Source of the DNA: Gorsachius magnificus
Lineage: Eukaryota; Chordata; Aves; Pelecaniformes; Ardeidae
Reading direction: 5' to 3'
Length of the DNA: 64,000 nucleotides
Assembly (NCBI GenBank): GCA_034008185.1
Contig: CM067084.1
Coordinates: 43,351,099-43,415,098, forward strand
Below the pieces are notes generated by a model, which saw nothing but the letters and a program-made list of their open reading frames with translations, was not told the origin of the DNA and did not search any database. Positions 36,352 to 49,799 of the stretch are shown in pieces (position 1 is the first letter of the stretch; the number at the start of each line of letters is the position of its first letter). Both the position numbers and the translations under genes were made by a program.

Positions 36352-39300
36352 ACAAGAGATGCTGAGAGGAAGAGAAGCTCGGCTGCCAAAGATGGACATG
36401 TTAGGAACCGAGCTTCTTAGGTCAGCCACAGGCAGAGGACAACAGCTACCTAGAGCTGTACGAAGCAAGGCTTTCAGAATCAAGGTTTATATAGGTAAGG
36501 CAACTGCTGGAAAACAGGTAATGTAATAAATTATTGATGTTATGGAAGGTGAGACAGCTACAGCTGTCATGCACAAAGTTGAGATGCCTTTGACAGACAC
36601 AGAATAGCAACTGTATTACTAAATAGGTCTGAGGGGCAAGGAGGGGGTGAACTAGTGAAAGGGGAAAGGAGGATGGTGGACTTCTGCCCAGAACAGTGCA
36701 CAGTCTGATCCAAAATCCTTATTTAGGAGAGTGTAAGGATTTTACTGCAGAGGCCAAACCAGGTGAAAAGATAGGCCACTGCCAGGTTAAAAAACCCCTT
36801 ACATTTCTATTAACACACATTTCTAATGACTGTTGGGGCATCAGGTACAGAGTTCTCATTTAGAAGTACAGATTTTTCATGTTTATTTATCAACAGCTAA
36901 GTATTTCAAAACTTCCATGAGAGGGTTATGTTACACCCGTGGCCCTGCAGGCCATTACCCCTTTGACTATTTTGTCTCACTTTCTCTTCGGTAGCAGGTT
37001 AGACAGGCAATAGGCATCCAACTGCTTTGCCACGTAACAGGATACTAAAGCAGGATCTTGGAGTTGCTTGTTTTGATACTATAAATATATGCTTCTCTGT
37101 TTCTACATCAGAGCTGTGAAACAAAGAAGCATTACAATTATGCATATAAATGCTTCTAAGATGTGAAAATTTTGTGACAGTGTTTTTAGCCCCAAGAAAT
37201 TCAAGGTTATTTTGGGGATTCTTGCAATTTCTATAGCATAGATGAAGGAGGAGAAACGTATGGGCTAGTGGCTGTTAAAGACCCATGCCATGGCAGCCTG
37301 ACGTTCTCAGGCAATTATTGGAGATAAGGAGAAATAGAGTTTTCTAAGGCACAGCTGTTGTGAGTGAAGCAGGTCAAAAAAGTTACGTGCAAAGAATGTT
37401 TTGTGTCTTGGGTGTCTTAGTGCCTTGTGTCTTTTACCTTTGGGTAAAAATACCTTTTTGGTATTTCTGTTTGGTTCTTTTTTGGAACGCAAGCAAATTG
37501 GAGGAAGTGGGTTATATTTTAGTACCTTAGTACCTAGTACCTTAGATTGTGCTAAAAAAACCTGCATAATCCCCCATCCCTCCACAAGGACTTAAAAAAG
37601 GGTCAAGCATAATGATCTTTATTTCAGAGTCTATTCAGGACAAAAGCAATTTGTTTTCCAGAGCTCCTGAATGCTAATAATGAACAGATTAATAAGGAAC
37701 AAGGTAACTGTTCAGAGTGCAGCATTTGGGGAGCAATAATGGACAAGGAGGTGAAGGCAGACAGGGACAGGACTTCTGCACCATCAGTCAAAATCTTAGC
37801 TGGTAGAGGATGGGGTTTTAAGCCAGGAAGGAACTCGCTCAGCATGGTTTATAACCCTCAAGGTGAAAATTTCTTTCTGAATTTGAGTGTACAGATGCTC
37901 AGTCTTCATTCATGCCCACAGCAGAAAAAAAAAGGTTTTTAATTTTGACTGTGCTGTTGTGAGAACACTTGACAGACTTCTTCTTATAAGTGTCTGTGAG
38001 TAATTTAATTATTACTGCTTGCCGTGCAATACCTCAGAGCCTGTGGGGAGCAGGGGACTCAGCAACTGGCTGAGTTTCTCACAGTTTTCTCTAAGGTTTG
38101 CATCCTCTGCCCTTTGGTTATCTCCCATTATTGGCACTCTCAAATTACTTTTTAAAACTGATTTGTTAAATATAAGGTTAGCAGGCTTGTTTCTTTCTTC
38201 CCCAACAGTGCTTCTATGCTTTTCTGGGCCATTGTAGGAGGGATATGGTTATGATGATGACAACCGCAACCAGACTATGATCTGCATGTTTTTAACTGCA
38301 TTCTCAGGTAATTTCTACTGGTTTATTACTTTTGCTATTTTGTTTACTATTAGTGCTGTTTCTTGCTACAGCTTATAATGCTTTCATTAGAATGAAAATG
38401 TTCATCCATACTTTAGTATTCTTTTTTTTCCATAAGGCATGCTGTGTTTGCTCAGAGGTTAAACACAGCCCATACAGTAGTTTAGGCAACCAGTATCTCC
38501 CGAATGTACTCACTACATGCTAACCTACCTAATGTAAAAAGATATTTGGAATCAGACAACTTTTCCCAAGAAAATTCCTCTAACTAAAGGAAAATGTTTC
38601 CATTTTGCCTGTGTTCAGCTATTTTGGGTTTATCCAGAAAAAAATGTAGCAGGCTAGAGGGAAACAGAAGTTGGAATAATCCATCAGTCTCTCTGAGGTC
38701 ACCCTGGATGCTGTGTCATAGGTAATGCCTCTCTGTAGACTTTGTAAGTTCCTTTTGTTAACTCTTCAACAGATTTTTGCACATTCCCTCTCTTAAGAGT
38801 GATATTAGCCACCAGAAATACAGTCATATAACAGGGCATGTGTATACACACTGTAAAGTTAGATTTGTGTTGACTTGTCCCCCATACTGTCTGTACGGAC
38901 ACAGAACGCACCATCGTGCTGGACTGACTGTGTTGCGCTGCCAGCTATTTCCTCACTGCTCACCCTTCCTGAGTATCTGAAGGATGGTGTGAATTGTTTT
39001 GGCAAAGAAAACTCTTCCAAGGTGAGCTGAAACTTCCACACTTGGACACTTACATATTCTGGGGTTAAGGGTTTGTTCAACCCTTTTAGAATTCAACTTG
39101 ATGTCAAGAATTGCCATATTCAGTGTTCTTGTTTAACTAGCGTATTATTTGGAGCCACTTTTTTGATCTTGGTTTGGGTCATATTGCTTGGTCTCAGTTT
39201 GATTTTTAAGCAAAAAGTCAATATCCAAGCACTCACGTTAGAGGATGCTGGAAGACTCTATGTAGTTGCAGACGCACTGAATGCACTCCCCAGCTCCCCA

Positions 39301-40880
39301 GCCAGCAGTGGTACATTAATTTCTGGTAGCACTCATAAGCCTTACAGAACTTGAAACTTTGTAAATCTCAGTGGTTTTTTTTTTATTATTTCTATATAGG
39401 AGGGAACGGGATCATCTGTATGGCACGTGCCATACATCCTTGCAAATAGCACATGCTGGCTGCAGGTTCTCTGTGTGCACAGCTGTTCAGTATCTCAGTT
39501 TCCTACAACACAACAAATTTGGTTACCAATATCCAGATTCACAGGTGCTCAACTGTTGCAAGCTGTAGCAAGACATCTGAGACATCTGTAGCCACCTGTA
39601 CGAGGTGTAGAACCACCTCCAAAAATTTATCAAGTGAAAGGTACTGAACATGCTACTGGAGCCAGCCCAAAGCTATTACAGAAGAGTTTTTGCTGCCTGC
39701 TGTAAATGCAGGCACTACTTTGTTCACTTTTCTCCCATTATCACGTGAAAATCATGTGAGTAGTTTTGGTGTCACATTTAGATCCTTTTTCTGAATGTTT
39801 CTGTGCCAATATTCTTCAGTATTCTATTTGAAACCTTTCCTTGAAAAAAAAAATACCAAAACCAACCAAAAACCCCTACCACAATCTGGTGCTGAGCACT
39901 TACTGCTAAGTTGTGACATCCCCCTGGAAATCAACTATCTTGCTGCAGCTTTACCTTTCATTAGGCATTAAATATTAAATAATCTTATAATCAAAGCAAT
40001 ATTACACCATTTATATTGAAGATTACAGAAAGGCTGTATGTTTCCCTTAGGGCCCATAATCAAGTCTTTTTTTGCATAGTCAAGAGTGGTTAAACAGCTG
40101 AGGGTCATAAAAGAACAGAAAGAAATTTAAGATGTGGAGAAATTTAATTTGCACCAGTTTTTAAAAATAAGCCCATATAATTTTCTTAAAATTTAATGTT
40201 GAGTCCAAGAATGGAGAAAGGCAGCCATACAGGGACAGGGAAAGTAACAGTGAAATGTGATTTGGGATGTGGGAAAATTCAGAAGCTGTATGTGTTATGT
40301 GTGAGGGGGTTAATTTGTGTTACGTGTTTTTCATCTGTGAACATATAAACTTAAAGCCCAAAAGATAATGATGTTCTTCATTAGTATTAACCACAGTCAG
40401 AGCAAGGCTTGCCCACTGATGCTGAGAGGATTTCACTGTCTGAAGAAATTACCTCATGAGAAAGGCTGGCATGGAGATGAATGTAGACTGTGACAATCTC
40501 TTCAGTATCTGTTAACAGCAATGGGCAAATAAACACAAGCCAACACTGTTTCTTCAATATTTCAGAATTTTTTATGTTTGTGTTTTTGCTTATTTTGGAG
40601 TCAAATTGAATGGCATATCATATTTCATCTTTTAAAATAGGGGTAAGTAAGTTGCACATAGTGAACATTTTATCTTTCACTAGCGTTTCTCTTATTTGCT
40701 ATCTTTTTTCCTGGAACATTATTTACAGTTAGTTTTTATCCTCTCCAGAATTGTGATTTTGAAAATTCTGAAATTCAAGTCACACAGGTTGCCTGAAATG
40801 CAATCTGTGAGTGGGTGTCAGAATACTTCATCTCTACTTATGCCAGGAGAACTGTAGTGTCCTAAACACTGCTGTGTATC
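36352..40880. other. AT-rich unique sequence, nothing recognised
   Basis: No gene or repeat family is recognised over 4.5 kb. A short repeated word (AGTACCTTAGTACCTAGTAC) occurs at 37521-37540. The frame at 39073-39354 (93 codons) has a hydrophobic stretch but no family resemblance. Confidence 0.5.
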
Positions 40881-41159
40881 ATTTTTATGCCAAGCAGCTA
40901 TCAAGAAGACATTAAATTGGGAGAAATTATCATGCGATGGATTAGCTTTGTGTATTAGAAACACCCTGGTCATTCAATAGTTTACAGTTTGATTCCCGTC
41001 TTGTGCAATGCTGCAGCAGATGTTCACTCTAGGGATGGCTGCACTTCATTTGTGAACAAAGTGATGCCTGTGTGTATCATGGCAAGGTCTATTCTCTGTC
41101 ATACCTTGAAACTCAAGCAAGTCCAACCGGTATAAAATTGACTTGAATAATTGAAACAG

Positions 41160-41345
41160 AATTTGACTTACGTGTTCTCATTGTTAAGCTTTATAAAGCA
41201 TTTGTGATCCATGCAAATGAAGACAACTCATTTATATTAATGTAATGCTATTAATCTAATTATATTTGCATATGTCAGTAAATATTGGTACTATTAATAA
41301 AATTAAAGCAAGGTATAATTGAATATTCATCATTTAGCTCACAGT
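41160..41345. promoter_or_regulatory. Candidate regulatory block with paired octamers
   Basis: ATGCAAAT (41211-41218) and its inverse ATTTGCAT (41264-41271), the POU-factor octamer, face each other. Between them lie TAAT/ATTA words, including TAATCTAATTA. The block has no open frame and no repeat. This composition is typical of conserved vertebrate enhancers, but the call rests only on motif clustering in AT-rich DNA. Confidence 0.25.
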
Positions 41346-41654
41346 ACATTACAGATGTTTTATGCTGAGAATTAATGCTATGTTGTGAAGTTATATATAA
41401 ATTTGATAGGCTTTAATTTGACTGCTTATGTTATCTACCATATATCTAGTCTGTCCTTGATTATAAACTTCTGGAAAAAAAGAAAAAAATTGTAATCTAT
41501 GAGGGTTTCCATAAGAAAAAAATGACAAGAACTACAAATGAAAAAAGCTTAAACTACTCTGATTTTGAAGAGCTAGCACATTAATCTCAAAGGCTTTTTT
41601 CTTGTTTCATCACTAGAATAAAAAAAGTGCGTTTTTGTGTTTCATTCGACCTGA

Positions 41655-41679
41655 CCCCACACCCCCACCCCCACCCCCC
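41655..41679 (-). other. C-rich tract, predicted G-quadruplex on minus strand
   Basis: Four C-runs of 4, 5, 5 and 6 bases stand at 41655-41658, 41662-41666, 41668-41672 and 41674-41679, with loops of 3, 1 and 1 bases. The minus strand fits the G-quadruplex rule (four runs of at least three G, short loops); the plus strand fits an i-motif. Confidence 0.8.
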
Positions 41680-41699
41680 GCTATAGCAGATTGGTTTAA

Positions 41700-42479
41700 T
41701 ATGGTTTTGAGATTGCAATTTGCCTTTCATTCATCATATCCCCTTCCTCTCTATTTGGGTCTTCCAGACTTCTAGAATTTCAACTGGAAAATCCTGTGTA
41801 GAGTCCCAAACCTTTTCTTCAATTCTAGTTCATGTCAATCTAAGGTATCATGTCTCAAATCCTGCTGGCATCTGAGATTTAGTTTTTCTAAATCTGAATG
41901 TAGAACCGCCTTCTTTCCAATTTCTCTTTACTGCTGCATTTCTCTTGAATTATTATAATTCCCAGGCTTTCATTTAGACTTTGGGTCTGTTTCTCTCTCA
42001 TCTTCACTCTGATAACTACCTCTCTCTTGCCTTCTTCAGCTCAAGTCCAGCAAGTTGTCATTGTTCTCTCTAGTGCTTCTCTTTTTCTGAGCTAGTGAAA
42101 AAAAAAATCCTAAATTTTGAAAATAATTTGAAAAAGAGGATTAACTTATCTTAAAACTAAGTAATTCCACTCCCTTTTTGCCACAGTTTATTTTTCTTGG
42201 AATGCAAGCAAGAAAGTCCAAGAAGTCTCCATGGGCTCCATTCCTTTTGCTTCTGTCTGTGGCCCCATTGCAGTTGTTGCAAGGCTAGCATTCATTTTGT
42301 TTCCCCTTGAAGAAGCAGTTTTATATAGAAAAGCATAATCTGTTCTCTGAAGATAAGTGGCCTGGGTTCTTTTCTTTTTGGCGTGTGTTTGTTTTCTTCC
42401 TGCGTTAGACTAGACGTGCTCGGAAGCTTGTGTATTAATACAACTGCAATGGACTTCCAGGTCTTTTAAGCTCCTGTAT
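41700..42479. other. Pyrimidine-biased unique sequence
   Basis: The plus strand is rich in C and T over much of this stretch (for example TTCTCTCTC and CTTTTTCT runs near 41990-42090). No gene or known repeat is seen. Confidence 0.4.
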
Positions 42480-43320
42480 AATTCATTATGCTTTCAAGAG
42501 CAATTACTAACTGGTTCATATATTGTAAATATATGAATTTAATTATATGCACTTAAAATTATATATATCTGTATTAATATAAACTAAGCCAATGAAGGAA
42601 CTGCTATTTGATTGCTAGTCCTTTTCATTCTTCAGGCAGAGGTGCTCTGCCACCAAATGATAAATGGAAAGGGATTAAAATAGAAATTAAGAATTAAAAA
42701 TAATCTTCAGGGAAACCTGCAAGTACACCTTAAATGACATTGATTAAGGCATATTTCAGCAGATGCTTAGCTTGCAATAAATAAATTAAAGAATAAGTTA
42801 ATTTGGCAAGATATAAAGCTCACAGATATGTGCTCAGAGTACATTTAACTAAAGTTTATCTCTAAGTGCCCTTCAGTTTTGCACATCAGGCCCCCAGGAT
42901 CATATTTTCTGGATGCCTGGTTGCATTATCTGTGTCTGGCACAAAAGTACTGACCTGAAAGTCTTGTTTAAGTGACCATCTAAGGATCCTTTTTTAAAAT
43001 GAGTCACAAGCATGGACACGATCCTTTTCTCTAGAGTGACATAAATAATGCTGCCTTAATTACAAAATCTTAATTTTTAAACAGTTTTCTGCTGCATTTA
43101 GAACATATCTTTAAAGAAATAATGTACAAATCACGTGGATTAATTCACAGATAACCTTGAACCAGCAGGTGCAAAGGTATTTTGAACTGCATGAGGCAAT
43201 GATGAGAAGGACATAGGAGGAAGAGAGCAATTGTTTTCTTAAAGACAATAATTTTTAAAGCCCATCTTTCTGATTCATTCAGTAGAACCATAAATAATTT
43301 TATTTAGTTAATTAAGGCCT
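42480..43320. promoter_or_regulatory. Candidate conserved noncoding block
   Basis: The stretch has no repeat and no open frame but many homeodomain-type TAAT/ATTA words. It also has a perfect 10-bp inverted repeat with a 3-base spacer (42515-42537), an E-box CACGTG at 43132-43137 joined to GATTAAT at 43138, a second E-box CAGGTG at 43166-43171, and a TTAATTAA palindrome at 43308-43315. It resembles developmental enhancers found in gene deserts. Motif counts in AT-rich DNA are weak evidence, and conservation could not be tested here. Confidence 0.25.
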
Positions 43321-46300
43321 ACCACTTGCTTAAGAAAAATTTCACTAGTATTCTCCCACTCACCTAGTGCTAGCTAGAACGTTAAAGAAAAGACAACACC
43401 AAACCCAAAAACCCAACAACAAACTTTTAAAATTAAAAACATTAACATCCAGGTAGCACTCAGTTTAGAAAAATCTATGATCAAGTTATCAAACACGTGA
43501 TATAGATAGTAAAGTAACATTGAAATCCTTGCACTTTCAGAAATGTTCCTTGAACTATCAGCAGTGATGGTGGCATGAGACAGCAAATCCATTTTTCTGG
43601 TAAGCATTTATTCTTGACCTCCTCAGTGCTGCAGCTGAACTAATAGAATACATTTATAGGGCAGTTCCAGTGCCCAGGATGGTGATTAGGTAATCCATGT
43701 ATAATGCACAGTATCTCTAAGCATCTTCAGATCATTAGATGGTCTGGTACAGCTATACTCACATTTTTTTGAACGCAAAATGTTTTCAGCTCTGAAGCTT
43801 CATTTGTAGTTTGTCTCTAATTAGGATCTGATTTTCTTGTTCCAGTCACAGTCTCATCTGTCCAGGGACTGGGTAGCCCACTGAATTTGTAATAGACTTT
43901 GATTTCAAATCAAACTTTTCAGAAAATTTTTCATTTTGTATTCTGAGTTGAATCCATATTTCTTATGTTTTTTATTTCTGAGGAACAAGGTTCTCCTCCA
44001 GCTAAATTTATTTGCCATGAATCAAATCAACTATAAAGATCATTTGATATGAAGTCCTTCAAAACAAACAATTTTTCGGCAAGAATGATGCCGGCAAGAA
44101 TTTCTTTTGCAGCAAGCACTTACGTTTATGACAGGGTTCTAGGCTGTGAATCCGCAGTGGAGAAATAAAACACTTATTCTCTGTGTTTCTTTTGGCTAGA
44201 TTAGCCAGGCCCTGATCTCTCCTCTGACAGCTCCTGGCTACAGCCAAATCTTGTAGTCTGCTTTCTTTTCCTTTCTTTCTTTTCAAACGTCTGGGGGTGG
44301 GGTGGGCGCACATTACTCATGCTACTCACACTACCTCACTCCCTGCCAGCTGCTAATATAAAATGGTGCTGCTCTCTAGAGGGACTTGTTTTACATGTGT
44401 ATTTCCAAAGATCAGTATAAATTCTTCCCCTCTCTAGTCTTACAGTTGTTCTGTGCAACCACAGTTCAGCTTTACCCAAGTTATTCTGCCCATCATACAT
44501 ACACATCTTTCTAAGTGGGCAACACAAAGATCTCCTAGCACCGACTCTCAATCTTTTCAGTTCATTCACCACTATTTCTCCTAAGACTGTAGAACAGTTC
44601 TCACTCAATGCCCTTAATTTACATATAAAAGATGATCAGTCCTGCTGCAGAATACACAAACAGCAGGAGCAGCCTTCTGCTGTTCAGTCAGGGTTCCCCT
44701 GTAAAGCCGCGTTTACAGCGTGATTATTCTCCTTCCCCCTGCTGAAATTATAAAATGATACAATAATGCAACACTAAATTAGATTCAACAATAGAAACAT
44801 TTGGAATAATCTTTCCATTCTAGTACCTTTCACTTCCCACCTTTTAAGTTAAGATGTCATTTTTCTCTGGCCTTCTCCCTGTGTATACGTATGTATATGC
44901 TCGCTGTGCACAGGCGGTAAAGCAAAGGAGCTTTGTAAACAGGCAGGTGGAAGTCTAACTCAGGCCTAGAGTTAAGAAATAAATCAAGTCTCTGATTTCA
45001 CAGTGGCTATCTGATCACTGCGTATAATTTAAAGGGGACTATTTGCATGATTTTCAAGTATTTCATTTAAGAAACCTATATTTTTATCAATGTCATTTTG
45101 CAGATTGACTAAATTTGTACACTGGCACCCTTTAGGTCTGAAGCAGTGAGCAGAGAATTGTGGTAAGAACTTCCATTTCTAGTTAGCCAGAAATATAATC
45201 ATTGCTAAATACAACGATCATGGAGAGGTCAGAAAATGATAGGTACACAAATCAAAGCTTTCTTGAATTTTACATCATGGTTTCCATGTAGAAAAAAAAT
45301 CTTATCTGGTCCTTCATATACTCCCAAATAAATAGTATTATGAAAACTAAAGTTGCAACATCAATGAAAAAAAAAGTATTATCCACAAGTACTAAGAAAT
45401 TGTATTTACAGGCAACTTAAGCTGAATTAAAAAAAAACCAAAACAACCACAACAACAAGTTGACCTTTAAATTTCTTTTTAGACCAATATGTAGATGTAC
45501 TCATTAAGAACTAGGTAACCATAAGTCTTGAGCTGGACTTAGCTGTACTATCATTGCTTTTACTGTATAACCATGTACCTCCAATCATGTCCAATGACTA
45601 AGAGAGCAAGCTTATGTGTTGATCCAGCAGTGCTAGACAGTAGAAATTGTAGTACAAGATTTGCAATTATTGTTTAATCTACTTTGAAAATTAAGTTTAA
45701 TAAAGTTTAATGCATCTATGTTAAAATGAAAACTTCACCTGGAGAAAATAAGCCGGTATTTTTCAGGGTTCGGATGTCTCAGGTTAAGAGTCATATTCCA
45801 TTTTTGGTTTTATTCTGTTTTGCATCAACAACTGTTTAATTATTTTGTGCAAAGAAACTTAATTACAGTGGAGAACCACGGGAGAGGGAAGATAAAAAGG
45901 CCTGTTTCAGGAAAACAAACCTGAGAATCTGTTTTTTCTGCTTCTCACTCAAAGACTCTGGGCTACAAGTTACTCTGTGATGGCTTATTTAAAGGCCTTA
46001 CTGCTCTATTTGGTTTTCTAGACTACTGTGCATGCAATAAAAACTGCAGAAAAAAAAACCAAAAAAGCAGAACCATAAATTTAAGCATTACAGGAAAAGC
46101 TAATATAAGGAAAATTCAACATCTAAATATAAGTATGTATATATATGTAGCTGTGCAGTCTGTTGGGATTTACTTATGCCTGCCTTTATAGCCAAGAAAT
46201 GGCAGAAGATAAATACTGTACCTAGAATTTGAAAAACTTCATGCATTCCCAAAAAGTTCCATGTGAAAAAAATGATTGAAACTGCTAAACTTGTTTAAAA

Positions 46301-46965
46301 TTAATTGGATTACTCCTCGGAAAAAATATAATCAGATTACTAAATATTTCAGTTTCAGTGAATCAGATTTCCCTGTTTGGGGTGATAGGAGGGAAAATTC
46401 ACCTTGAAACCCAGAGAATTTTACAGCTTTTCCTTGTTGATAAGACAGCCGAGAACTGATGTGACAGCTCAGTCTAACAGGAGCAGAGTAGTTTATTTCC
46501 CCTCTGTAACAGCTAGTAGGACGTAATGCAGTGTCTACTGATGAACTGAACTGCTTTATCATGGCTCTTACCTACTTAGCTTAATAGGTGGCATGTGTTA
46601 GATATCAAAACTTCTCTGTGTCGTAATACAAAAAAAAGGGAAATGAAATGCAACTTACTGTTCTACTCTTGCCTTACACATATTGATTGGCCAAAAAAAT
46701 GATCGACAAGCACTTTCCTGGGATTCTTCATCCACCAAATATCATGATGGTACATTCAGCCCTTGATCACAATATCCAAAAAGAACAAAATTTTTTATTC
46801 ACAAAAAAAAGAAATCTCCAGTTCTTATTCCCATTTTTATTGAAACAATAATCTTGAAAATACATATCAGCCACAATGATATAATTCCTGTTAGCAATGA
46901 TTCTTTAGTACCATTCAGTGTTTGTGACCCCGGCTAAGTTGTGATAGAAAAGAGAACCATTTGGA
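43321..46965. other. AT-rich unique sequence, nothing recognised
   Basis: No gene or repeat family is recognised. Minus-strand frames at 44059-44313 and 44336-44608 are adjacent but without a domain. The stretch near 45830-45900 has CTTAATTACAG and GATAA words and could also be regulatory. Confidence 0.5.
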
Positions 46966-47005
46966 TTTTTTTTTCTTTTTTTCTTTCTTTTTTTTTTTTT
47001 TTTTC
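46966..47005 (+). repeat. 40-nt pure pyrimidine tract
   Basis: T-rich with four isolated C, no purine over 40 bases; the minus strand is poly-purine (A-rich). Confidence 0.9.
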
Positions 47006-47919
47006 TATATAGAGTACTGTATGACAAAGCCCTGGAAGGGTCTGAGGGAGCAATTATCACCACATTTCTTGCAATTACTCTTTTTTTACCCCCTGTTCTT
47101 CTCAAACTGTTCTGCCTGATTGTTTTGTTATTTAATAAGCTCTCTGGATAAGAAGCATGTCTTTTTCCTGGACTGGAAAACACTTTAATACTGTAGGTAC
47201 TATTGCAACATACGATTGCCATTATGAATAATGGAATCTTATTTAATAACAGTAATCTGCAGAGGCTGGTGAACTTGTGGAGCTACAGTTAGAACACTTT
47301 TAAAAATATACAAAATCAAATAAAGGTGTAATTTGTCTCAGCAAAAGTGATTCATTATTATCCAAATTGCATAGCTGTGGATTTTACTTGGTTTTAATCT
47401 CACAAGATCCTAGTGCCTGTCTGTTCTGACCTGCCAGCATTTTGATGTTGTTGATTCTAAAGAGCTTTTCCAACTATCAACTGGATACCATCTTTAAGGA
47501 GAGAAAAAGAAAGAATTCAGACTTTGCTTGATGGCATTATTTTTGTAGGAAAACCTTTTCCTTTCTTACGGATGTTGCAAAAACCATGAATGCATTCCTT
47601 TAACTTCTGGTATCTTATCTTTAAGAACACTTTAGAAATGTAACATTCCTGCATTTTATTATGTATTAAAATGTTTGATTTGCCCAAATATATTCTCTTT
47701 TATGCAGGTTAGTGTGCACACTGATGAAACTTACCTTCTTCAGTCTTGTGGGGAATTTCAGAATAATTCAATTAAAGAATGTAAATGAGCGCTTTCTCTG
47801 AAGTGCTTTTATATAGGAAAGGAAGAAAATTCATTACGTCATTGGAACAGTATAAGTTGACTGGCTTTGAGCTTAGAAACAAGTACAGTCGTCCACCTGG
47901 CCCCCACGGTAGGAAGAGT
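47006..47919. other. AT-rich sequence with a doubtful CR1 trace
   Basis: No gene is recognised. At 47440-47475 the words GATGTTGTTGATTCTAAAGA followed by GCTTTTCCAAC resemble the CR1 3' end, but the match is too short to call. Confidence 0.4.
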
Positions 47920-47985
47920 GGGAAGAATTATCCAATAGCTCAGAGCACTCACCTGGAAGACCCATTTTATCTTCTTCACGAAAGG
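47920..47985 (+). repeat. Possible ancient tRNA-related SINE fragment
   Basis: The words AATAGCTCAGAGCACTCACC followed by TGGAAGACCCA resemble the tRNA-like head (A-box and following part) of old amniote SINEs in which a TAGCTCAG...AGAGCACTCACCTGG...GAGACCC pattern is common. The B-box is not convincing. The family name is not known; this is resemblance from memory only. Confidence 0.35.
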
Positions 47986-49689
47986 AGTCAATAACATCTC
48001 CTAGGAAGTCAAGGAGAGACCCTACACTGTAGGATAAAGTGAACCCAGGCTATAGGATTCCTTACAGTCAAGGATTTTATGACCTTCCCAGCGAATTTGT
48101 TCAGCTTTCCACAAAATGAAACAAACCCTGGATTCCATGTGCTTTTCCTATGTCTGCTTGTACATTTTGTGTAAGATGTTAAGACTACTTACAGAAGATA
48201 TCAAAAGAAGACAGCTTCCACTGGTCTAGAAGAATCTTGTGTTGTCTAAACAACATCATGAAATATCTTTTCTTTTTGAAATATAAGAGTGATTACAACC
48301 AAAGGTGTAGAGAATAAATCCAAGCATTTCATCTTAACCAGTTGAAATAAGCTTTTCATTCATCCTACCTATAAACTCTTTTTTTTTAATGTGGCTTGGC
48401 TCTTATTCTGAAGTGCATAATCCTGTGTATAAATACACATTAAAAAACCTAGGTTTTTTTCACTCACAGTTCTGGGTTTTACCCTGGAATCTGATGCTTC
48501 CTGAAGTTAAATTTAGCAATCCCTGGCTTGTGGCCCCAAAGTCCCTGTTGGGATCCAATCCAAAGTGCCTGACAAAAAGATAAAACTATGAAATCTGGTT
48601 TCTAAAATCCACACCACATTAACAGTGCATGCAGCCTCATTTTACCATGTTGTATGTGACTATAGCTCTCACAGCTAAGGCATTCTAGCTAAAAGGTAAT
48701 AAACTAAACAAGCTTGCCTTCATTGTGAAGTCAAGATCACTTAAACCCCACTTGGAGTTATAGCCATCTTACCAGTAAAGTTAGGTGATGTAAAAATACA
48801 TTAGTGTTACTTTCTTAATGAGTATGTTTCCTAGAAAGTCTGTCTCCTTTATTTCTGAAGAAAAGGTAGATTTTACTAAATATTTCCTACTTCTACCAGT
48901 CTTTGTAAACTGCTTGTACAGTCTTTGTGAAAAAAATCAAATAATTTCACCTATAGAGTTAGATTCAGTTAATAAATTTAAAACAAAAAGTTAAAGCAAA
49001 AAATCACAATAAAATTAACCAAGTAATAATAAAGAACGAAGAAGTAAGACTAGAAGAGAAGTGATACTATTCTGAAACATTTGGGACTAATGAAATAATT
49101 TACTCAGGCTGCCAGCAGGCTAGCTGAGCCCAGAAAAAAAGTGTTACTATCTATCCATTAGAATTTTTGACTGTAACAGGTTAGTTCTTTTGTTGTGCAG
49201 TGGAGCATAGGCCATTTCTTTCAGTGGACCAACACAAAAGAGAGAACATTCCAAACAACAAGTTATCCAAACTTGATCACTTTTCTCATCATGAAGTTAA
49301 AGCCATATGCATTTGTATTATTACTACCCAGACAAAGACATCAGTGTTATGAAACTGAAGATACAGTGAGAGTCCTAAAGGCTTCTGGGTTGGTGTGTAA
49401 AGCTGAGAGATAAGAAAAAGTGCCAATTTTAGATTTAATTTTTTGTATTTGTAGTGTGTCTCTTCCTGTTGTTTATTCAAGAATAAAAATTTTCACTTAT
49501 ACCTTATTTTGAAAAGCTATTTGGAAGCTACTCAAAGACAGAAAAAGGACAGATAAAAAAAAGAGAAACAGTCACTACTGAGCAATGATTTTACAAACCG
49601 TTGCTTGTTATCACTTTGAATGATCATATTATTTAAGTGTTCTTATAAAATGTAGTTGAATAGATCTTTACTAATCTAAAAAACAATTA
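47986..49689. other. AT-rich unique sequence, nothing recognised
   Basis: No gene or recognisable repeat is present. It may hide further old repeat fragments, given those on both sides. Confidence 0.5.
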
Positions 49690-49799
49690 ATGAATGACAT
49701 AGAAAAAAAAATTACATCATTCATTTTGTATTTAAGCCTTCCTCCCAAAGGTAATTGCATTTATAAAACAATACAAAATCAGAGGAGTTTAGGAAAACA

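Noticed and set aside
47440..47475. Possible CR1 3' end (GATTCTAAAGAGCTTTTCCAAC)
   Set aside because: Only about 30 bp resemble CR1 and there is no tail octamer, so it is not called as an element.
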